Shown: positions 38,878-49,614, counted from the first letter of the stretch. The stretch is DNA of 64,000 nucleotides from Candidatus Nanosynbacter sp. HMT-352 (GCF_022819345.1 NZ_CP089288.1:620001-684000); one strand, 5' to 3'. The notes: generated by a model from the sequence alone, not told the origin. Translations and numbers: made by a program.

Positions 38878-41538
38878 GTGAAGAAAAAGACTACGATAAG
38901 CACCGCCGGACACGGCTCAAGCGATAAGAAATCTCCGTCGAAACGGATGAACTTATATGCCAATTTGGCGCAGAAACATAAGGCTAAAAAAGATAAGGAC
39001 GCGCGCGAACGAGCGGAATATTTGGCGACTTTACCAAAACATCCCGTAAAGCGGTTCTTTTATCGATTACATCCGAAGCGATTGGCGAAATATTGGTTCT
39101 CCAAGCGCGGCGGACTGATGGCGCTGAAAATTCTTGGCGTTAGTATTTTGTTGATGCTGCTACTTATCGGCGGAATGTTCGCTTACTTCCGCAAGGATCT
39201 CGATAAAATTCGCCCTGGCGAGCTTGCTAAACGCGTTCAAACGACTGTCACTAAATATTACGACCGTAACGACAATTTGCTTTGGGAAGATAAAGGCACA
39301 GGTAATTATCAATTGGTTGTCGAATCTTACCAGATTAGCGACTATTTGAAAAAAGCCACCGTCGCAATTGAGGACCGAAACTTCTATAATCACCACGGCA
39401 TCAGTATTAGCGGTATGTTGCGCGCGATGCTCTCAACCGCTTCACGACGCCAAGTTCAGGGTGGATCGACTCTGACGCAGCAGCTAGTCAAGCAGGTTTT
39501 CTTCGCAGATGAGGCTGGCGACCGATCGATTAGTGGTATTCCTCGAAAGATCAAGGAAATCATCCTTGCAATTGAAGTCGAGCGCATGTATAGCAAGGAT
39601 CAAATCCTGTCGTTATACCTGAATGAATCTCCGTACGGCGGTCGTCGTAACGGTGCAGAGTCTGCCGCTCAAACATACTTTGGCAAGCACGCTAAAGACC
39701 TGACGCTGGCAGAAGCGGCGCTAATTGCTGGTATTCCACAGAATCCAACTTACTATAATCCATACAACACCGCTGGAAATAAGGCTTTGATTGCCCGACA
39801 ACATACAGTTTTGGATTACATGGCTGAGCAAGGCGTTATTACCAAAGATGAGGCTGAAAAAGCTAAAAAGATTGATATTTTAAGCACGCTTAAGCCACAG
39901 ACCGAGCACTTGGAGAATATTAAGGCTCCTCACTTCTTACTAATGGTTCGCAATCAGTTGAGCAAAGAGCTTGGCGAATCAGTAGTTGGACGCGGTGGAT
40001 TGACGATTAAAACCACCCTCGACTGGCGAATTCAGGAGAAACTTGAAAATGAAATGAAATCGTTCTTTGCAACAGGTCGACCAGATTCTGTGCGAATTAG
40101 TAACGGCGCCGCAACGGTCGAAGACGTTCAGACTGGACAAATCGTAGCACTTGTTGGTAGTCGCGACTTTAATTACACTGGCTTCGGTCAGGACAACGCC
40201 GCAGTTTCCTATATCCAGCCAGGCTCCACGATTAAGTCGCTTGTCTTTGCCCAATTGTTCGACAAACACGACAGTAAGCAAGCATACGGTAGCGGCACCG
40301 TCTTAGCTGATGAGAACATTGATAAACTGTACGGCGCAACTCTAAGAAACTGGGACAATAAGTTTATGGGTGCCATCAATATTCGAAGAGCGCTAGCTCT
40401 ATCTCGAAACGTCCCAGCCATTAAAGCCGCTTACATCGTTGGCGACGGATCCGCTAAACCAGTCGTCGAGGGAATCCGCAGGATGGGCGACACCAACTAT
40501 TGCCGCCAGGAAGAAAATGCCGGCGGTTACGGACTCGGTGCAGCAATTGGCGCATGTGGAACCAAGCAGACGGAATTAGTAAATGCCTACTCAACATTGG
40601 CGCGAATGGGAGTCCAAAAAGACGTCTCAAGCGTGATTGAAGTGAAGAACAGCCAAGGCGAAACTCTGAAAAAATGGAAAGATGAAGGCAAGCAAGTTAT
40701 CGACTCGCAATCAGCATACATCGTGAATGACATCTTGTCAGACCGAACTCCTGGACTTCACGGCTGGATGGGCGTCAATGGCGTTCGAACCTCTGCAAAG
40801 ACTGGTACATCCGACAAAGGCTCGCAGCCAAAAGACCTCTGGATTATCAACTACAGCCCAGCTCTGGTCATGGGAATGTGGCTCGGAAACTCCGACACTA
40901 GCGTGATTGGTACATCAGCTTCTAACTACGGAATGCCGGTGATTAGAAAGGTTATGGAGTTCGCCCACACCCAAGTTTACGCCAAGGAGGGCAAATGGAA
41001 GTCAGGTCAATGGTATGAGCGACCAAGCGGAATCCAGACTGTCAACGGTGAGCTCTACCCGTCATGGTGGAATAAGAGACAAAGTCAATCTACAGAGAAA
41101 ATCACCTTCGATAAAGTCTCTAAGAAAAAGGCAACAGACTGTACTCCGGATGGCGCAAAGGAAGAGATTGAAGTGACAAAGATTATCGATCCTTTGACTA
41201 AGAAAGAATCAATTACCGTTCCTTCAGGGTACGACGCGAACGCAGAAGATGACGTTCACAAGTGCGACGACACTAAACCGCAAATTGGAGCAATATCATA
41301 CACCAACAGTGGTAAGAAATATACGATAAATGTCGACGTTACAGCAGGAACTTGGGGCTTATCGGCAATCGAAATTACCGTGGATGGAAAGAGTATTAAG
41401 AGCTCAGAAGTTACTTCAAGCGGCAAGCAGACCGCCACAGTAGAGCTTGATACGACAGGAGCGCACACAGTTTCTGTAACCGTAAGAGACTCGGCATATT
41501 ACACCGCCACTTCAACTGGCAGCATCCAAGTTAACTAA
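38878..41538 (+). CDS. Class A penicillin-binding protein (transglycosylase/transpeptidase)
   Basis: Builds peptidoglycan; 886 residues. A basic cytoplasmic N-terminus of about 80 residues, one membrane anchor (ILGVSILLMLLLIGGMFAYF), then the GT51 domain with VAIEDRNFYNHHG and GGSTLTQQLVKQ, then the transpeptidase with QPGSTIKSL (SxxK), LSRN (SxN) and SAKTGTSD (KTG). The last 90 residues form an Ig-like domain (KYTINVDVTAGTWGLSAIEI). The predicted transcript starts at the GTG itself. Confidence 0.95.
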   Translation: MKKKTTISTAGHGSSDKKSPSKRMNLYANLAQKHKAKKDKDARERAEYLATLPKHPVKRFFYRLHPKRLAKYWFSKRGGLMALKILGVSILLMLLLIGGMFAYFRKDLDKIRPGELAKRVQTTVTKYYDRNDNLLWEDKGTGNYQLVVESYQISDYLKKATVAIEDRNFYNHHGISISGMLRAMLSTASRRQVQGGSTLTQQLVKQVFFADEAGDRSISGIPRKIKEIILAIEVERMYSKDQILSLYLNESPYGGRRNGAESAAQTYFGKHAKDLTLAEAALIAGIPQNPTYYNPYNTAGNKALIARQHTVLDYMAEQGVITKDEAEKAKKIDILSTLKPQTEHLENIKAPHFLLMVRNQLSKELGESVVGRGGLTIKTTLDWRIQEKLENEMKSFFATGRPDSVRISNGAATVEDVQTGQIVALVGSRDFNYTGFGQDNAAVSYIQPGSTIKSLVFAQLFDKHDSKQAYGSGTVLADENIDKLYGATLRNWDNKFMGAINIRRALALSRNVPAIKAAYIVGDGSAKPVVEGIRRMGDTNYCRQEENAGGYGLGAAIGACGTKQTELVNAYSTLARMGVQKDVSSVIEVKNSQGETLKKWKDEGKQVIDSQSAYIVNDILSDRTPGLHGWMGVNGVRTSAKTGTSDKGSQPKDLWIINYSPALVMGMWLGNSDTSVIGTSASNYGMPVIRKVMEFAHTQVYAKEGKWKSGQWYERPSGIQTVNGELYPSWWNKRQSQSTEKITFDKVSKKKATDCTPDGAKEEIEVTKIIDPLTKKESITVPSGYDANAEDDVHKCDDTKPQIGAISYTNSGKKYTINVDVTAGTWGLSAIEITVDGKSIKSSEVTSSGKQTATVELDTTGAHTVSVTVRDSAYYTATSTGSIQVN

Positions 41539-41543
41539 ATAAA

Positions 41544-42350
41544 CTATTGTTTATTCACCAAATTAATCAGCTCAGCCTCGTGTTGAGCTGATGTTTTTGA
41601 GCGACCATTTGTGCGCTTTTTAGGAACGCTAGTCTTCTGCTTTACAGGTTTTTTCTGTTCAACCACAAGCTTCGCAAACATCATTTTTCCAGCGTCGGTC
41701 TGCAAGCTTCGGATAATCTCAATCTTCTTCGTTTGTCCAATGTAGCGCTTGGCGTTTTCAACAACCACCATCGTTCCATCTTTCAAATAGCCAACTGCCT
41801 GATGAGAATCTTGTCCCTTCTGCGACAACTCCAAATCCAGCTCATCACCAGGCAAATAGCTCATCCTCAAACTTTTCGCCAGCTCATTGATATTCAAAAC
41901 CTTAACGCCGTCAACTTGCGCAACCTTATTCAAATTGTAATCAAGCGTCAGCACTGCCGCGTCCATTTCCTTCGCCAATTTCAACAAGCGAGAATCCACG
42001 CCCTCCGGCACGCGAATATTGTCATCGTAAAGCTCGAATGAAGACTTCAAAATATCCTTAAGCTCCTTCACGACATCCATACCGAATCGCGCTCTTTCAC
42101 GCTTGTCGTGATCTGCGCCGTCGGCTAACAATTGCAATTCTGTCAAAACACTCCTCGGCACAATAATTTTACCTAGCAAAAATCCAGTCTTCGCTAGCTC
42201 AGTCACTCGCCCGTCCATGAGTACTGATGTGTCGACCAAAATCGGTGCCGCGCCCACTGACGAATTTCGTCGCGGTTTTGCCAAGAAATAAACCTCAGCA
42301 GCCAAGCCAAGCAACATTATAATTATTATCAATCCGTAAAAATCTTTCAT
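41544..42350 (-). CDS. PIN-TRAM domain membrane protein (YacL-like)
   Basis: 268 residues: an N-terminal membrane segment (FYGLIIIIMLLGLAAEVYFLA), a PIN nuclease domain with acidic residues in LVDTSVLMDGR, PRSVLTELQLLAD and AVLTLDYNLNKVA, then a TRAM-like domain (LELSQKGQDSHQAVGYL). The C-terminal tail is basic. This is the layout of Bacillus YacL. It ends the nusA-clpC-radA operon; its target RNA is unknown. Confidence 0.88.
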   Translation of the reverse strand: MKDFYGLIIIIMLLGLAAEVYFLAKPRRNSSVGAAPILVDTSVLMDGRVTELAKTGFLLGKIIVPRSVLTELQLLADGADHDKRERARFGMDVVKELKDILKSSFELYDDNIRVPEGVDSRLLKLAKEMDAAVLTLDYNLNKVAQVDGVKVLNINELAKSLRMSYLPGDELDLELSQKGQDSHQAVGYLKDGTMVVVENAKRYIGQTKKIEIIRSLQTDAGKMMFAKLVVEQKKPVKQKTSVPKKRTNGRSKTSAQHEAELINLVNKQ

Positions 42351-42361
42351 TTTTTCCCTTT

Positions 42362-43711
42362 CTATTGTAAATAGTCAATCAGCGCCTGTCGCATATCGCT
42401 GACGCCTTTTATAAATTTATCTTTATGAACTTTCGGCGCAATCGCATAAGTGAAGCCCAGCTTCTTCGCCTCTTTAATTCGAGCTTGCCAATTCGTCGCC
42501 GAGCGAACCTCGCCGCCCAAACCAATCTCGCCAAACACTACAGCGCCTTCGTCCAGACTTCGCCCAGCACTAGCACTAGCAATCGCCATCGCCACAGCCA
42601 AATCAGCAGCTGGATCATTCAGCTTTAATCCGCCAACCACATTGACATAAATATCTTTGTCCGCCAATTTTAACTTCGTTCGCTTCTCCAAAACCGCCAC
42701 CAACAAATTCAATCGATTCAGATCAAAACCACTCGCCGTGCGCTTAGGATAGCCAAAATTCGTCGGATTAACTAGCGCCTGAATTTCCACCAAAAGCGGA
42801 CGTGCGCCTTCCATGGTCGCCAGCACAATTGACCCATCCAGATTCTGACGCTCTGCCAGAAGTTCCGCCGACGGATTCTTCACGATTCTTAGACCCTGCT
42901 CGTCCATCTCAAAAATAGCCGCTTCATTGGTCGAGCCGTATCTATTTTTCTGCGCACGAACAACTCGAAAACCACCATATCGATCACCCTCAAAATTCAG
43001 TACAACGTCCACCAAATGTTCCAATATTTTCGGACCAGCAATTGAGCCCTCTTTGGTAACGTGACCAACCAAAATCACCGCCGTACCCGAAGCTTTGGCG
43101 GCACGAATAATTACATTTGACGAGTTTGTGATTTGACTAACCGACCCCGGAGCCGAGGAAATTTCGCTAAGTGAGATCGTCTGAACCGAATCGACAATCG
43201 CCAGATCATATCCACCCTGCTGAATTGACGCCGCAATATCTTCCGCACTATTACTGGACGCCAATTGCATTTTTTCCGAATCAGCCGCACCCAAACGCTC
43301 CGCACGAAGCTTCACTTGAGAAACCGACTCCTCGCCGCTTACATATAGCACCGATTTTGATTTGGCAATATGTGCCGCAACTTGCGCCAGCAGCGTACTC
43401 TTTCCAATTCCTGGCTGACCCGCCACCAACACCACGCCGCCAACCAGAAAACCGCCGCCCAAAACAGCGTCCAAATCATCAATTCCAGTACTTAATCTTT
43501 CTAGCCCAGACTCAGAAGCAGCTTCACGAATGCTAGACGTTTTCAAGGCTTTGCCGCGCCCAGCAGATTTATCAACAACGGACGACCCGCCAGAAGAAAC
43601 GACCTGCTCGACTAGCGAATTCCATTCCCCGCAATTTTCACATCTGCCAGCCCACTTTGAAAAACTAGCCCCGCACTGCTGACAAACAAATTGACTTCGA
43701 GCTTTCGCCAT
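42362..43711 (-). CDS. radA: DNA repair protein RadA
   Basis: RecA-like branch-migration ATPase, 449 residues. N-terminal C4 zinc finger intact (FVCQQCGASFSKWAGRCENCGEW), Walker A GQPGIGKSTLL, the RadA motif QKNRYGSTNEA, and a C-terminal Lon-like domain (VNVVGGLKLNDPAADLA). Its start overlaps the stop of the upstream gene by one base. Confidence 0.96.
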   Translation of the reverse strand: MAKARSQFVCQQCGASFSKWAGRCENCGEWNSLVEQVVSSGGSSVVDKSAGRGKALKTSSIREAASESGLERLSTGIDDLDAVLGGGFLVGGVVLVAGQPGIGKSTLLAQVAAHIAKSKSVLYVSGEESVSQVKLRAERLGAADSEKMQLASSNSAEDIAASIQQGGYDLAIVDSVQTISLSEISSAPGSVSQITNSSNVIIRAAKASGTAVILVGHVTKEGSIAGPKILEHLVDVVLNFEGDRYGGFRVVRAQKNRYGSTNEAAIFEMDEQGLRIVKNPSAELLAERQNLDGSIVLATMEGARPLLVEIQALVNPTNFGYPKRTASGFDLNRLNLLVAVLEKRTKLKLADKDIYVNVVGGLKLNDPAADLAVAMAIASASAGRSLDEGAVVFGEIGLGGEVRSATNWQARIKEAKKLGFTYAIAPKVHKDKFIKGVSDMRQALIDYLQ

Positions 43712-44691
43712 TATTTCGCCCCCTCCAAACTATCCAAACTTTTATTCAATTCATCAATCTGCACACCCAATTCCCTGAGCCGCAAAACATCGGAATTGTA
43801 AGAATTAATCTCAGAATTCAAATTGGCACGCCTTTCATTCAATTCCGAGAGCTCCGCCTTCAAGGCTTGGCGTTGACTATAAAAATCACTCTGCGACAAG
43901 AATCCACCACTAATGCCCGCTCGCCGATTAAAGTCCGCCACGCGACCATTATAATCCGCCAAATCAGTTGAATACTGTGATAATTCTCTGTTCAATTTTT
44001 CCTTCCGGACCTTCAACGACCCACTCAACTTCTGCGCTTCATTTTCCCTGGACTCAAATTTTTCTTGATATTGCGCGTGCAATTTCACCACTTCGGATCT
44101 ATCAGTAAAATACCGTCGATAATATTCTTCCAGCTCGTCGCCCAAATTGGCAAATTCCGTCCCTAAAATCGAATGCAACTCGTTAGCTCTCGTTCCAGGT
44201 TGCGCACGATCATAATATTCCATACGCTCGGACAATTTCTTATTTTTCACATTGTTATAAGCCTGCTCCAAAAGCTCGCTCAAATGAGATTTTTCCGACG
44301 CACTCAACCTTTCCCAAGCAGCGTGCAGCATCTCATGCGCCGCCGTCACTTCTTTCACGCCATCAAGCTCAGAATTGGTCACGTTATAAATATAAATATC
44401 CCTAGACGACGGATTATAACAGCCCAAAATCGCGTTTCCTTTTTCTACGCGACGGCAATCTTCGTTGAATTCATTCGCCGATTTAATCTGCGGATTAGAA
44501 ACATAGAACATTTTCCTGCCAGTGTCTGACATTCTCACGCGATCAGCAATAGCGACAATTTCCGCACTCGGCTTATATTGCCACAGCGTAATCTCGTCAA
44601 TAATTTGCTGACGATTCGCCATCACAAAAACCGCAGTAGAAAGCACAATTATAGGCGTGAGGACGCTGAATATTTTACGCACGATTGACAT
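43711..44691 (-). CDS. Membrane-anchored HExxH protein with long coiled coil
   Basis: 326 residues. An N-terminal membrane anchor (IFSVLTPIIVLSTAVFVMA) is followed by an extracytoplasmic part with TAAHEMLHAAWERLS, a zinc-metallopeptidase-like HExxH motif near residue 140. The last 120 residues are a continuous coiled coil (about 205-325). No family recognised. It overlaps clpC by 17 nt and radA by one base, so it is in the same operon. Peptidase activity is inference. Confidence 0.65.
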   Translation of the reverse strand: MSIVRKIFSVLTPIIVLSTAVFVMANRQQIIDEITLWQYKPSAEIVAIADRVRMSDTGRKMFYVSNPQIKSANEFNEDCRRVEKGNAILGCYNPSSRDIYIYNVTNSELDGVKEVTAAHEMLHAAWERLSASEKSHLSELLEQAYNNVKNKKLSERMEYYDRAQPGTRANELHSILGTEFANLGDELEEYYRRYFTDRSEVVKLHAQYQEKFESRENEAQKLSGSLKVRKEKLNRELSQYSTDLADYNGRVADFNRRAGISGGFLSQSDFYSQRQALKAELSELNERRANLNSEINSYNSDVLRLRELGVQIDELNKSLDSLEGAK

Positions 44692-47131
44692 TAATCACCA
44701 CCTTATCATTATCAATTTTAGCCTCCAGCGTGTCGCCAGGTTTTGCTTTATTGGACAATAAAGCATCACTCAACGGATCCGCCAACTCCGACTGAATTGT
44801 TCGTCTTAAAACTCGCACGCCGCGTTGCTCGTCAAATCCTCGATCAATCAACCAACGCTTCGCCGAAGAAGCAATATCAAGCGTCATTCCATGTCGACCA
44901 ACAGCTTCGATTAAGTCAGACGTGAGATTGTCAAAAATCTTTCGCACGACCGAACGAGACAACGGCTTAAACGTAATCACGCTATCAAATCTGCCAATCA
45001 ATTCTGGACGCAAAAACTCCTCAAGCTCACGCAGAGCGGCACGCGAATTTTTCTCGTGACGATTTTCGCTAGCCAACTTTTTCTGCCCAGACGCGCCAAA
45101 TCCCAGCTCCGAATCTTGAATCATTTGCTCAGCGCCGACGTTGCTCGTCAAGATGATAATCGTCTGCCGAAAACTCACCGTTCGTCCGTGAGAATCGCTC
45201 AACTTGCCGTCCTCCAAAATCTGCAAAAGCAAATTCAGAACGTCAGGATGCGCCTTTTCAATTTCATCAAACAACACCACACTATATGGTCGACGACGAA
45301 CTTTATCCGTTAATTTCCCGCCATCCTCATAGCCAACATAACCAGCCGGCGCACCAACCAGCCGACTAGCCGTGTGACGCTCGGAAAACTCGCTCATGTC
45401 AATTTTAATCAAACTATCATCGCCGCCAAAAACTTCCCGCGCTAGAACTCGCGCCAATTCCGTCTTACCAACTCCAGTCGGACCCAGAAAGATAAACGAC
45501 CCAAGCGGCCCGCTCTGACGACTTAGCCCGGCTTTATTACGACGAATCGCGCGTGCCAGTTGCTCAATCGCTTCATTCTGACCAAGAACACTTTGACTCA
45601 GTCGCTTCTCCAGACGAATCAAATCCTTCATCTGATTTAACGATAATTTGTCAATCGGAATATTCGTCATTGCCGAAACCGCTCGCCGCAAGTATTCATC
45701 AGTCAACACAGGTTTATCGCTGACTTCATCTTTCAGCGCTTCGGCTTGTAATTCCAATTGCCTCATTTGCATCTTAAACTCTGCGGCTTTTTCATAATCC
45801 TCAGCTTCGACCGCGGCGTCAATTTTTCCAGCCAATCGCTTAATTTGGCGAGCCAACTTATCCTTACGTGACAATTTTATTGGCGAACTAGACTTCAATA
45901 AACTCGCCGCCTCGTCAATCACGTCGATCGCTTTATCTGGCAAAAATCGCTCCGTCACGTAACGCCGGCTCAAATCCACCGCCTCAGTCAACATTTCGTC
46001 AGGAATCTGAACTTGATGATGTTTGGCTAATTTTCTTCTCAAGCCTCGCATCATATCTACCGCCTCTTCTGGCGATGGCTCATTAACCGTTACCGACTGA
46101 AAGCGCCGTGATAACGCAGCGTCTTTTTCGATATGTTTTCGATATTCATCAAACGTCGTCGCGCCAATTAGTCGCACCTCGCCTCGTGACAATGCTGGCT
46201 TCAATACATTCGCCGCATCCATCGAGCCTTCGGCCGAACCAGCACCAACCAACAGATGCAACTCGTCAATAAACAAAATAACTTCTTGATGTTTTTTCGC
46301 GACCACCAGAACTTTTTGCAATCGCTCCTCAAATTGCCCGCGATATTTCGTTCCAGCAATCATCGCCGTCAAATCCAATTGAAAAAGTCGCTTACCCTTC
46401 AAAAATTCGGGAACTTTATTATCAGCAACTCTTTGCGCCAAGCCCTCAACGACCGCAGTTTTACCGACGCCAGGTTCGCCAATTAGCGCTGGATTATTCT
46501 TGCTACGCCGACCTAAAATCGTGATCATTCGCTGAATTTCCGACGCTCGACCAATCACCGGATCCAAAAATCCTTCGCTGGCACGCCGCGTCAAATCGAC
46601 ACCGAATTTCTCCAAAACTCGCAAATCGCCAGAATTTTTACTTGCCGTACTGCGTTCACTCTGCAGAGATTCAAATTGCTGTTTATCAAACACGTCTTCC
46701 AGACTTCCACGCAGATTGTCAATGTCAACGTTCATATCTCGCAGCAATTTAGTCGCTCGCGCCTCGTGCTGTTGCAACATTCCATAAACGATGTGTTCCG
46801 TGCCAATTTTTTCCTGCCCAAATTCAACCGCTAATTGCCAAGCAATTCTTATCAACTCAACAACTTCAGCACTCAAACCCTTACTTACAATCGTAATCAC
46901 CAGCGGCTTCGCAGTCAGGTTCAACGCCATTTCCGCACGATCCAAAGTTACGCCGTTTTCAGCCAAAATCTTCGCGCCTAGCGACGAATTTTGTGCCAAC
47001 ACACCAAGCAAAATATGCTCCGTGCCAACATATTCACTCCCCTCATTATGCGCCAGAAAACCAGCTCGCCCCAAACTGGCTCGAGCCGTTTCCGTCAGCC
47101 GAGGTTCTAATTCAGAAAAATCTTCTGACAT
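44675..47131 (-). CDS. clpC: ATP-dependent Clp protease ATPase ClpC
   Basis: Unfoldase that feeds ClpP; 818 residues. Two Clp_N repeats ([29 protein letters not shown]), AAA-1 with [13 protein letters not shown] and [12 protein letters not shown], a UVR-like middle region ([18 protein letters not shown]), and AAA-2 with [12 protein letters not shown] and [14 protein letters not shown] 47131 has AAAGGAGG 5 nt upstream; the ORF extends further but without a ribosome site. Follows nusA. Confidence 0.96.
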   Translation of the reverse strand: MSEDFSELEPRLTETARASLGRAGFLAHNEGSEYVGTEHILLGVLAQNSSLGAKILAENGVTLDRAEMALNLTAKPLVITIVSKGLSAEVVELIRIAWQLAVEFGQEKIGTEHIVYGMLQQHEARATKLLRDMNVDIDNLRGSLEDVFDKQQFESLQSERSTASKNSGDLRVLEKFGVDLTRRASEGFLDPVIGRASEIQRMITILGRRSKNNPALIGEPGVGKTAVVEGLAQRVADNKVPEFLKGKRLFQLDLTAMIAGTKYRGQFEERLQKVLVVAKKHQEVILFIDELHLLVGAGSAEGSMDAANVLKPALSRGEVRLIGATTFDEYRKHIEKDAALSRRFQSVTVNEPSPEEAVDMMRGLRRKLAKHHQVQIPDEMLTEAVDLSRRYVTERFLPDKAIDVIDEAASLLKSSSPIKLSRKDKLARQIKRLAGKIDAAVEAEDYEKAAEFKMQMRQLELQAEALKDEVSDKPVLTDEYLRRAVSAMTNIPIDKLSLNQMKDLIRLEKRLSQSVLGQNEAIEQLARAIRRNKAGLSRQSGPLGSFIFLGPTGVGKTELARVLAREVFGGDDSLIKIDMSEFSERHTASRLVGAPAGYVGYEDGGKLTDKVRRRPYSVVLFDEIEKAHPDVLNLLLQILEDGKLSDSHGRTVSFRQTIIILTSNVGAEQMIQDSELGFGASGQKKLASENRHEKNSRAALRELEEFLRPELIGRFDSVITFKPLSRSVVRKIFDNLTSDLIEAVGRHGMTLDIASSAKRWLIDRGFDEQRGVRVLRRTIQSELADPLSDALLSNKAKPGDTLEAKIDNDKVVINVNRA

Positions 47132-47171
47132 ATCGCCCTCCTTTCGTTTTCGGCGATTCGCAGAAGGCAGC

Positions 47172-48293
47172 TTATTCCGCCACCTCCTCAACTACGCTCA
47201 TCAAGCTATCCTCAATATTCTTTCGAGGTTTTGGCTCCGCCTTAACAGGAGCTTTTGCTTCGATGTCTAATTCATAACCAGTCAATCGACTTGCCAAGCG
47301 AACATTCTGTCCAGCGCGACCGATTGCTATCGACTGCTGATCTTCGCTAACATAAACCGTCGCACGCTTCTCGTCTTCATTGACAGTCACGCTCAAAACC
47401 TCTGCCGGACTCATCGCATTAGCAATAAATCCAGCCGCATCTTCCTCGTATGGAATAATGTCAATCTTTTCCTGCTCGCCAATTTCATTCATCACAGCCT
47501 GAACGCGGGCGCCGTGACCGCCAACAAACGTACCAACTGGATCAACGCCAGGTAGCGCTGAAGAAACCGCCAATTTGGTTCGGCGACCAGCTTCGCGAGC
47601 GATTGCCTTAATCTCAACCGCACCAGTTTCCATCTCTGGGACTTCTTGATTGAACAAGAATCGTACAAATTCTTCATTGCCGCGACTAAGAATCAATTGC
47701 GGACCGCGACCTTCGCGCTCAATGTCCTTAATATAAACCTTAATTCGACGACCAACACCGTAATATTCGCCAGGAATTTGCTCACTCTGAGGCATAATTC
47801 CAACAGCCTTGCCAAGTTCAATTCGCACGACACGTGGCTCAACTCGCTGAACCGTACCAATAACAACCGTACCGATTTTATCTTCAAATTCCGCCAAGAC
47901 AACTTCACGCTCAGCCTCGCGCAAACGCTGCAGAATCACTTGCTTAGCGGTCTGAGCAGCAACTCGACCAAAAGTCGTCACATTATGAGTTTCCATCACA
48001 ACTTCACCGCCAAGTTCAGCCGCAGGATCTATTTCATTAGCTTCCTCTAGGTCAATTTGATTGGCATCATTCTCAACTTCTTCAACAACAGTTTTAACAA
48101 CCGACACAACAGCCGTACCGTTGTTGATATTCAAGCTTGCGCGAACCAACTGATCTCGCGTACCGTTATCACGACGCCAAGCCGCCGCAATAGCCTGCTC
48201 AATCACGCTCAAAACTGTTTCTTCTGGCAAGTTTTTTTCCTCAGCAATCGTACGCACTGCCAACGTCAACTGCTTAATGTTCAAATCTTCCAT
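47172..48293 (-). CDS. nusA: Transcription factor NusA
   Basis: Controls pausing, termination and antitermination; 373 residues. N-terminal RNAP-binding domain, S1 domain (GTVVIGTVQRVEPRVVRIEL), and two KH domains (VGTFVGGHGARVQAV, IAIGRAGQNVRLASRLTGYEL). There is no C-terminal acidic repeat region. GAAGGAG lies 6 nt upstream of ATG. First gene of an operon reaching the PIN-TRAM gene. Confidence 0.96.
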   Translation of the reverse strand: MEDLNIKQLTLAVRTIAEEKNLPEETVLSVIEQAIAAAWRRDNGTRDQLVRASLNINNGTAVVSVVKTVVEEVENDANQIDLEEANEIDPAAELGGEVVMETHNVTTFGRVAAQTAKQVILQRLREAEREVVLAEFEDKIGTVVIGTVQRVEPRVVRIELGKAVGIMPQSEQIPGEYYGVGRRIKVYIKDIEREGRGPQLILSRGNEEFVRFLFNQEVPEMETGAVEIKAIAREAGRRTKLAVSSALPGVDPVGTFVGGHGARVQAVMNEIGEQEKIDIIPYEEDAAGFIANAMSPAEVLSVTVNEDEKRATVYVSEDQQSIAIGRAGQNVRLASRLTGYELDIEAKAPVKAEPKPRKNIEDSLMSVVEEVAE

Positions 48294-48409
48294 TACATTC
48301 TCCTTCTTATTAATTATATCTTTTTCCGTCTCAAACTTCCATAAACGAAAAACTCCGACCTGCTGGCCGGATGAGTACTCTTTTATTGTAGCGGAAAGAT
48401 TTTATTCTG

Positions 48410-48868
48410 TCAATCCAATTCTTTTCGCCAAAGAGATAAACACTTATTATCAGCCGGCGATATTTGGTCAAATCCAATTCTTTGGTAAAATCCTTCAGCG
48501 GATTTCAAGGAATACAATTTGACAGCACGCGCGTCTGGATATTCACCAGCCAAAGCTTCAATAGCCGCCCGACCAATTCCTCGCTTGCGCGCAGCTTCTC
48601 TAACAAAAAGATCTTCTATAGTAACCTCGCCGTCACCATTAGAACATACAGTCATAAGCCCAGATGACAACTCTTCACCAGGAGCATCGATGGCAAAAAC
48701 ATCGCTACCGCAGTAATTATTCATGTCTTCTACATATTCTATTAAATCCTTTTTCGCGCCATTCGTGAACTCGCAGCCCAAAACAGACTCCGAATGAGCT
48801 ATAGCCGCCCGTTCCAAGGCCTCATCATCATTCACCGACAATTTGGTAAGATATATTTCAGGATTCAT
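48410..48868 (-). CDS. GNAT-family N-acetyltransferase
   Basis: 152 residues. The acetyl-CoA pyrophosphate loop RKRGIGRAAIEAL and the following YSLKSAEGFYQRIGF are typical of GNAT motif A and B. Substrate unknown. ATG 48868 lies 6 nt after TGaTAAAAT, a leaderless start. Confidence 0.85.
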   Translation of the reverse strand: MNPEIYLTKLSVNDDEALERAAIAHSESVLGCEFTNGAKKDLIEYVEDMNNYCGSDVFAIDAPGEELSSGLMTVCSNGDGEVTIEDLFVREAARKRGIGRAAIEALAGEYPDARAVKLYSLKSAEGFYQRIGFDQISPADNKCLSLWRKELD

Positions 48869-48874
48869 TCTAAC

Positions 48875-48880
48875 ATTTTA
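48875..48880 (-). promoter_or_regulatory. -10 box of the leaderless GNAT gene
   Basis: TAAAAT preceded by TGa on the minus strand, 6 nt before the start codon. Confidence 0.6.
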
Positions 48881-48904
48881 TCATAAAAATATATTTTGTC
48901 AATA

Positions 48905-49594
48905 TTACACTTCCACGCACTTTTCCAGAATTCCCGACATCGCGCTTTTTTCAGCTTCCGTTACCCACAAATGATATTTTCGTTTCACAGCCACTTGTCG
49001 CGCAATATATTGACACCTAAAAGATTTATTACTCGGTAGCCAAGTTGCCGCGTCGCCATCGCCTTTGGCCTGGTTCGCTGGACCGTCAACCGCCAATAGA
49101 TTTAACGGATCGTTCGCCAATTTCTCTCGCTCCTCTGGAGAAATTTGCTGTGCGCCCTTTTGCCAAGCATCGCTCAAAGCCACGACGTGATCAATCTGAA
49201 CCTTAGAGCTGGTTTTTTCGCCGCGCTGAAATTGAATTGTTTGACCAGTGTACGGATCATTCAGCACACCCGACAAAACTCGACATTTTTCATCAATTTT
49301 CTCATCCGTCAAATCTCGCACCAGAATCACTTCCCGCACAGAGCACCCGTTAATTTTGCCCCAGCCGTTGCCGAATTGCTTTCTGGAATAGCCAGTCTTT
49401 GGCGCACGTCCTTTAACTTCTATTTTTTCCAATTCCGATTTGGCGTTCGAAGCACCAAATAATTCTCGTTGCGTTGAAGTTTGAATTGTCTGAGGTTCGG
49501 GTTGCGAAATTCGCGAGGCCCAAACCGCCACGCCAGCCACCAAAATTACCAGCGCAATCACCACTTGCCGACGTCGTATTTTATTCACCCTCAT
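48905..49594 (-). CDS. Membrane-anchored or secreted HNH-type nuclease (DUF1524-like)
   Basis: 229 residues. An N-terminal hydrophobic segment (VVIALVILVAGVAVWA) after a basic start indicates export or anchoring. The C-terminal domain shows VQIDHVVALSDAWQKGAQQ, DPLNLLAVDGPANQAKGD and the late W-rich helix, the pattern of DUF1524/HNH nucleases. An outside nuclease fits a nucleotide-scavenging epibiont, but this is inference. The start is leaderless and its -10 box is shared with the divergent aminopeptidase gene. Confidence 0.82.
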   Translation of the reverse strand: MRVNKIRRRQVVIALVILVAGVAVWASRISQPEPQTIQTSTQRELFGASNAKSELEKIEVKGRAPKTGYSRKQFGNGWGKINGCSVREVILVRDLTDEKIDEKCRVLSGVLNDPYTGQTIQFQRGEKTSSKVQIDHVVALSDAWQKGAQQISPEEREKLANDPLNLLAVDGPANQAKGDGDAATWLPSNKSFRCQYIARQVAVKRKYHLWVTEAEKSAMSGILEKCVEV

Positions 49595-49600
49595 GACTGT

Positions 49601-49608
49601 ATTATAAT
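49601..49608. promoter_or_regulatory. Symmetric shared -10 box of two divergent leaderless genes
   Basis: The palindrome ATTATAAT supplies TATAAT on the plus strand (49603-49608, 6 nt before ATG 49615) and TATAAT on the minus strand (49601-49606, 6 nt before ATG 49594). Polymerase should be able to use only one direction at a time. Confidence 0.75.
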
Positions 49609-49614
49609 TAAACT

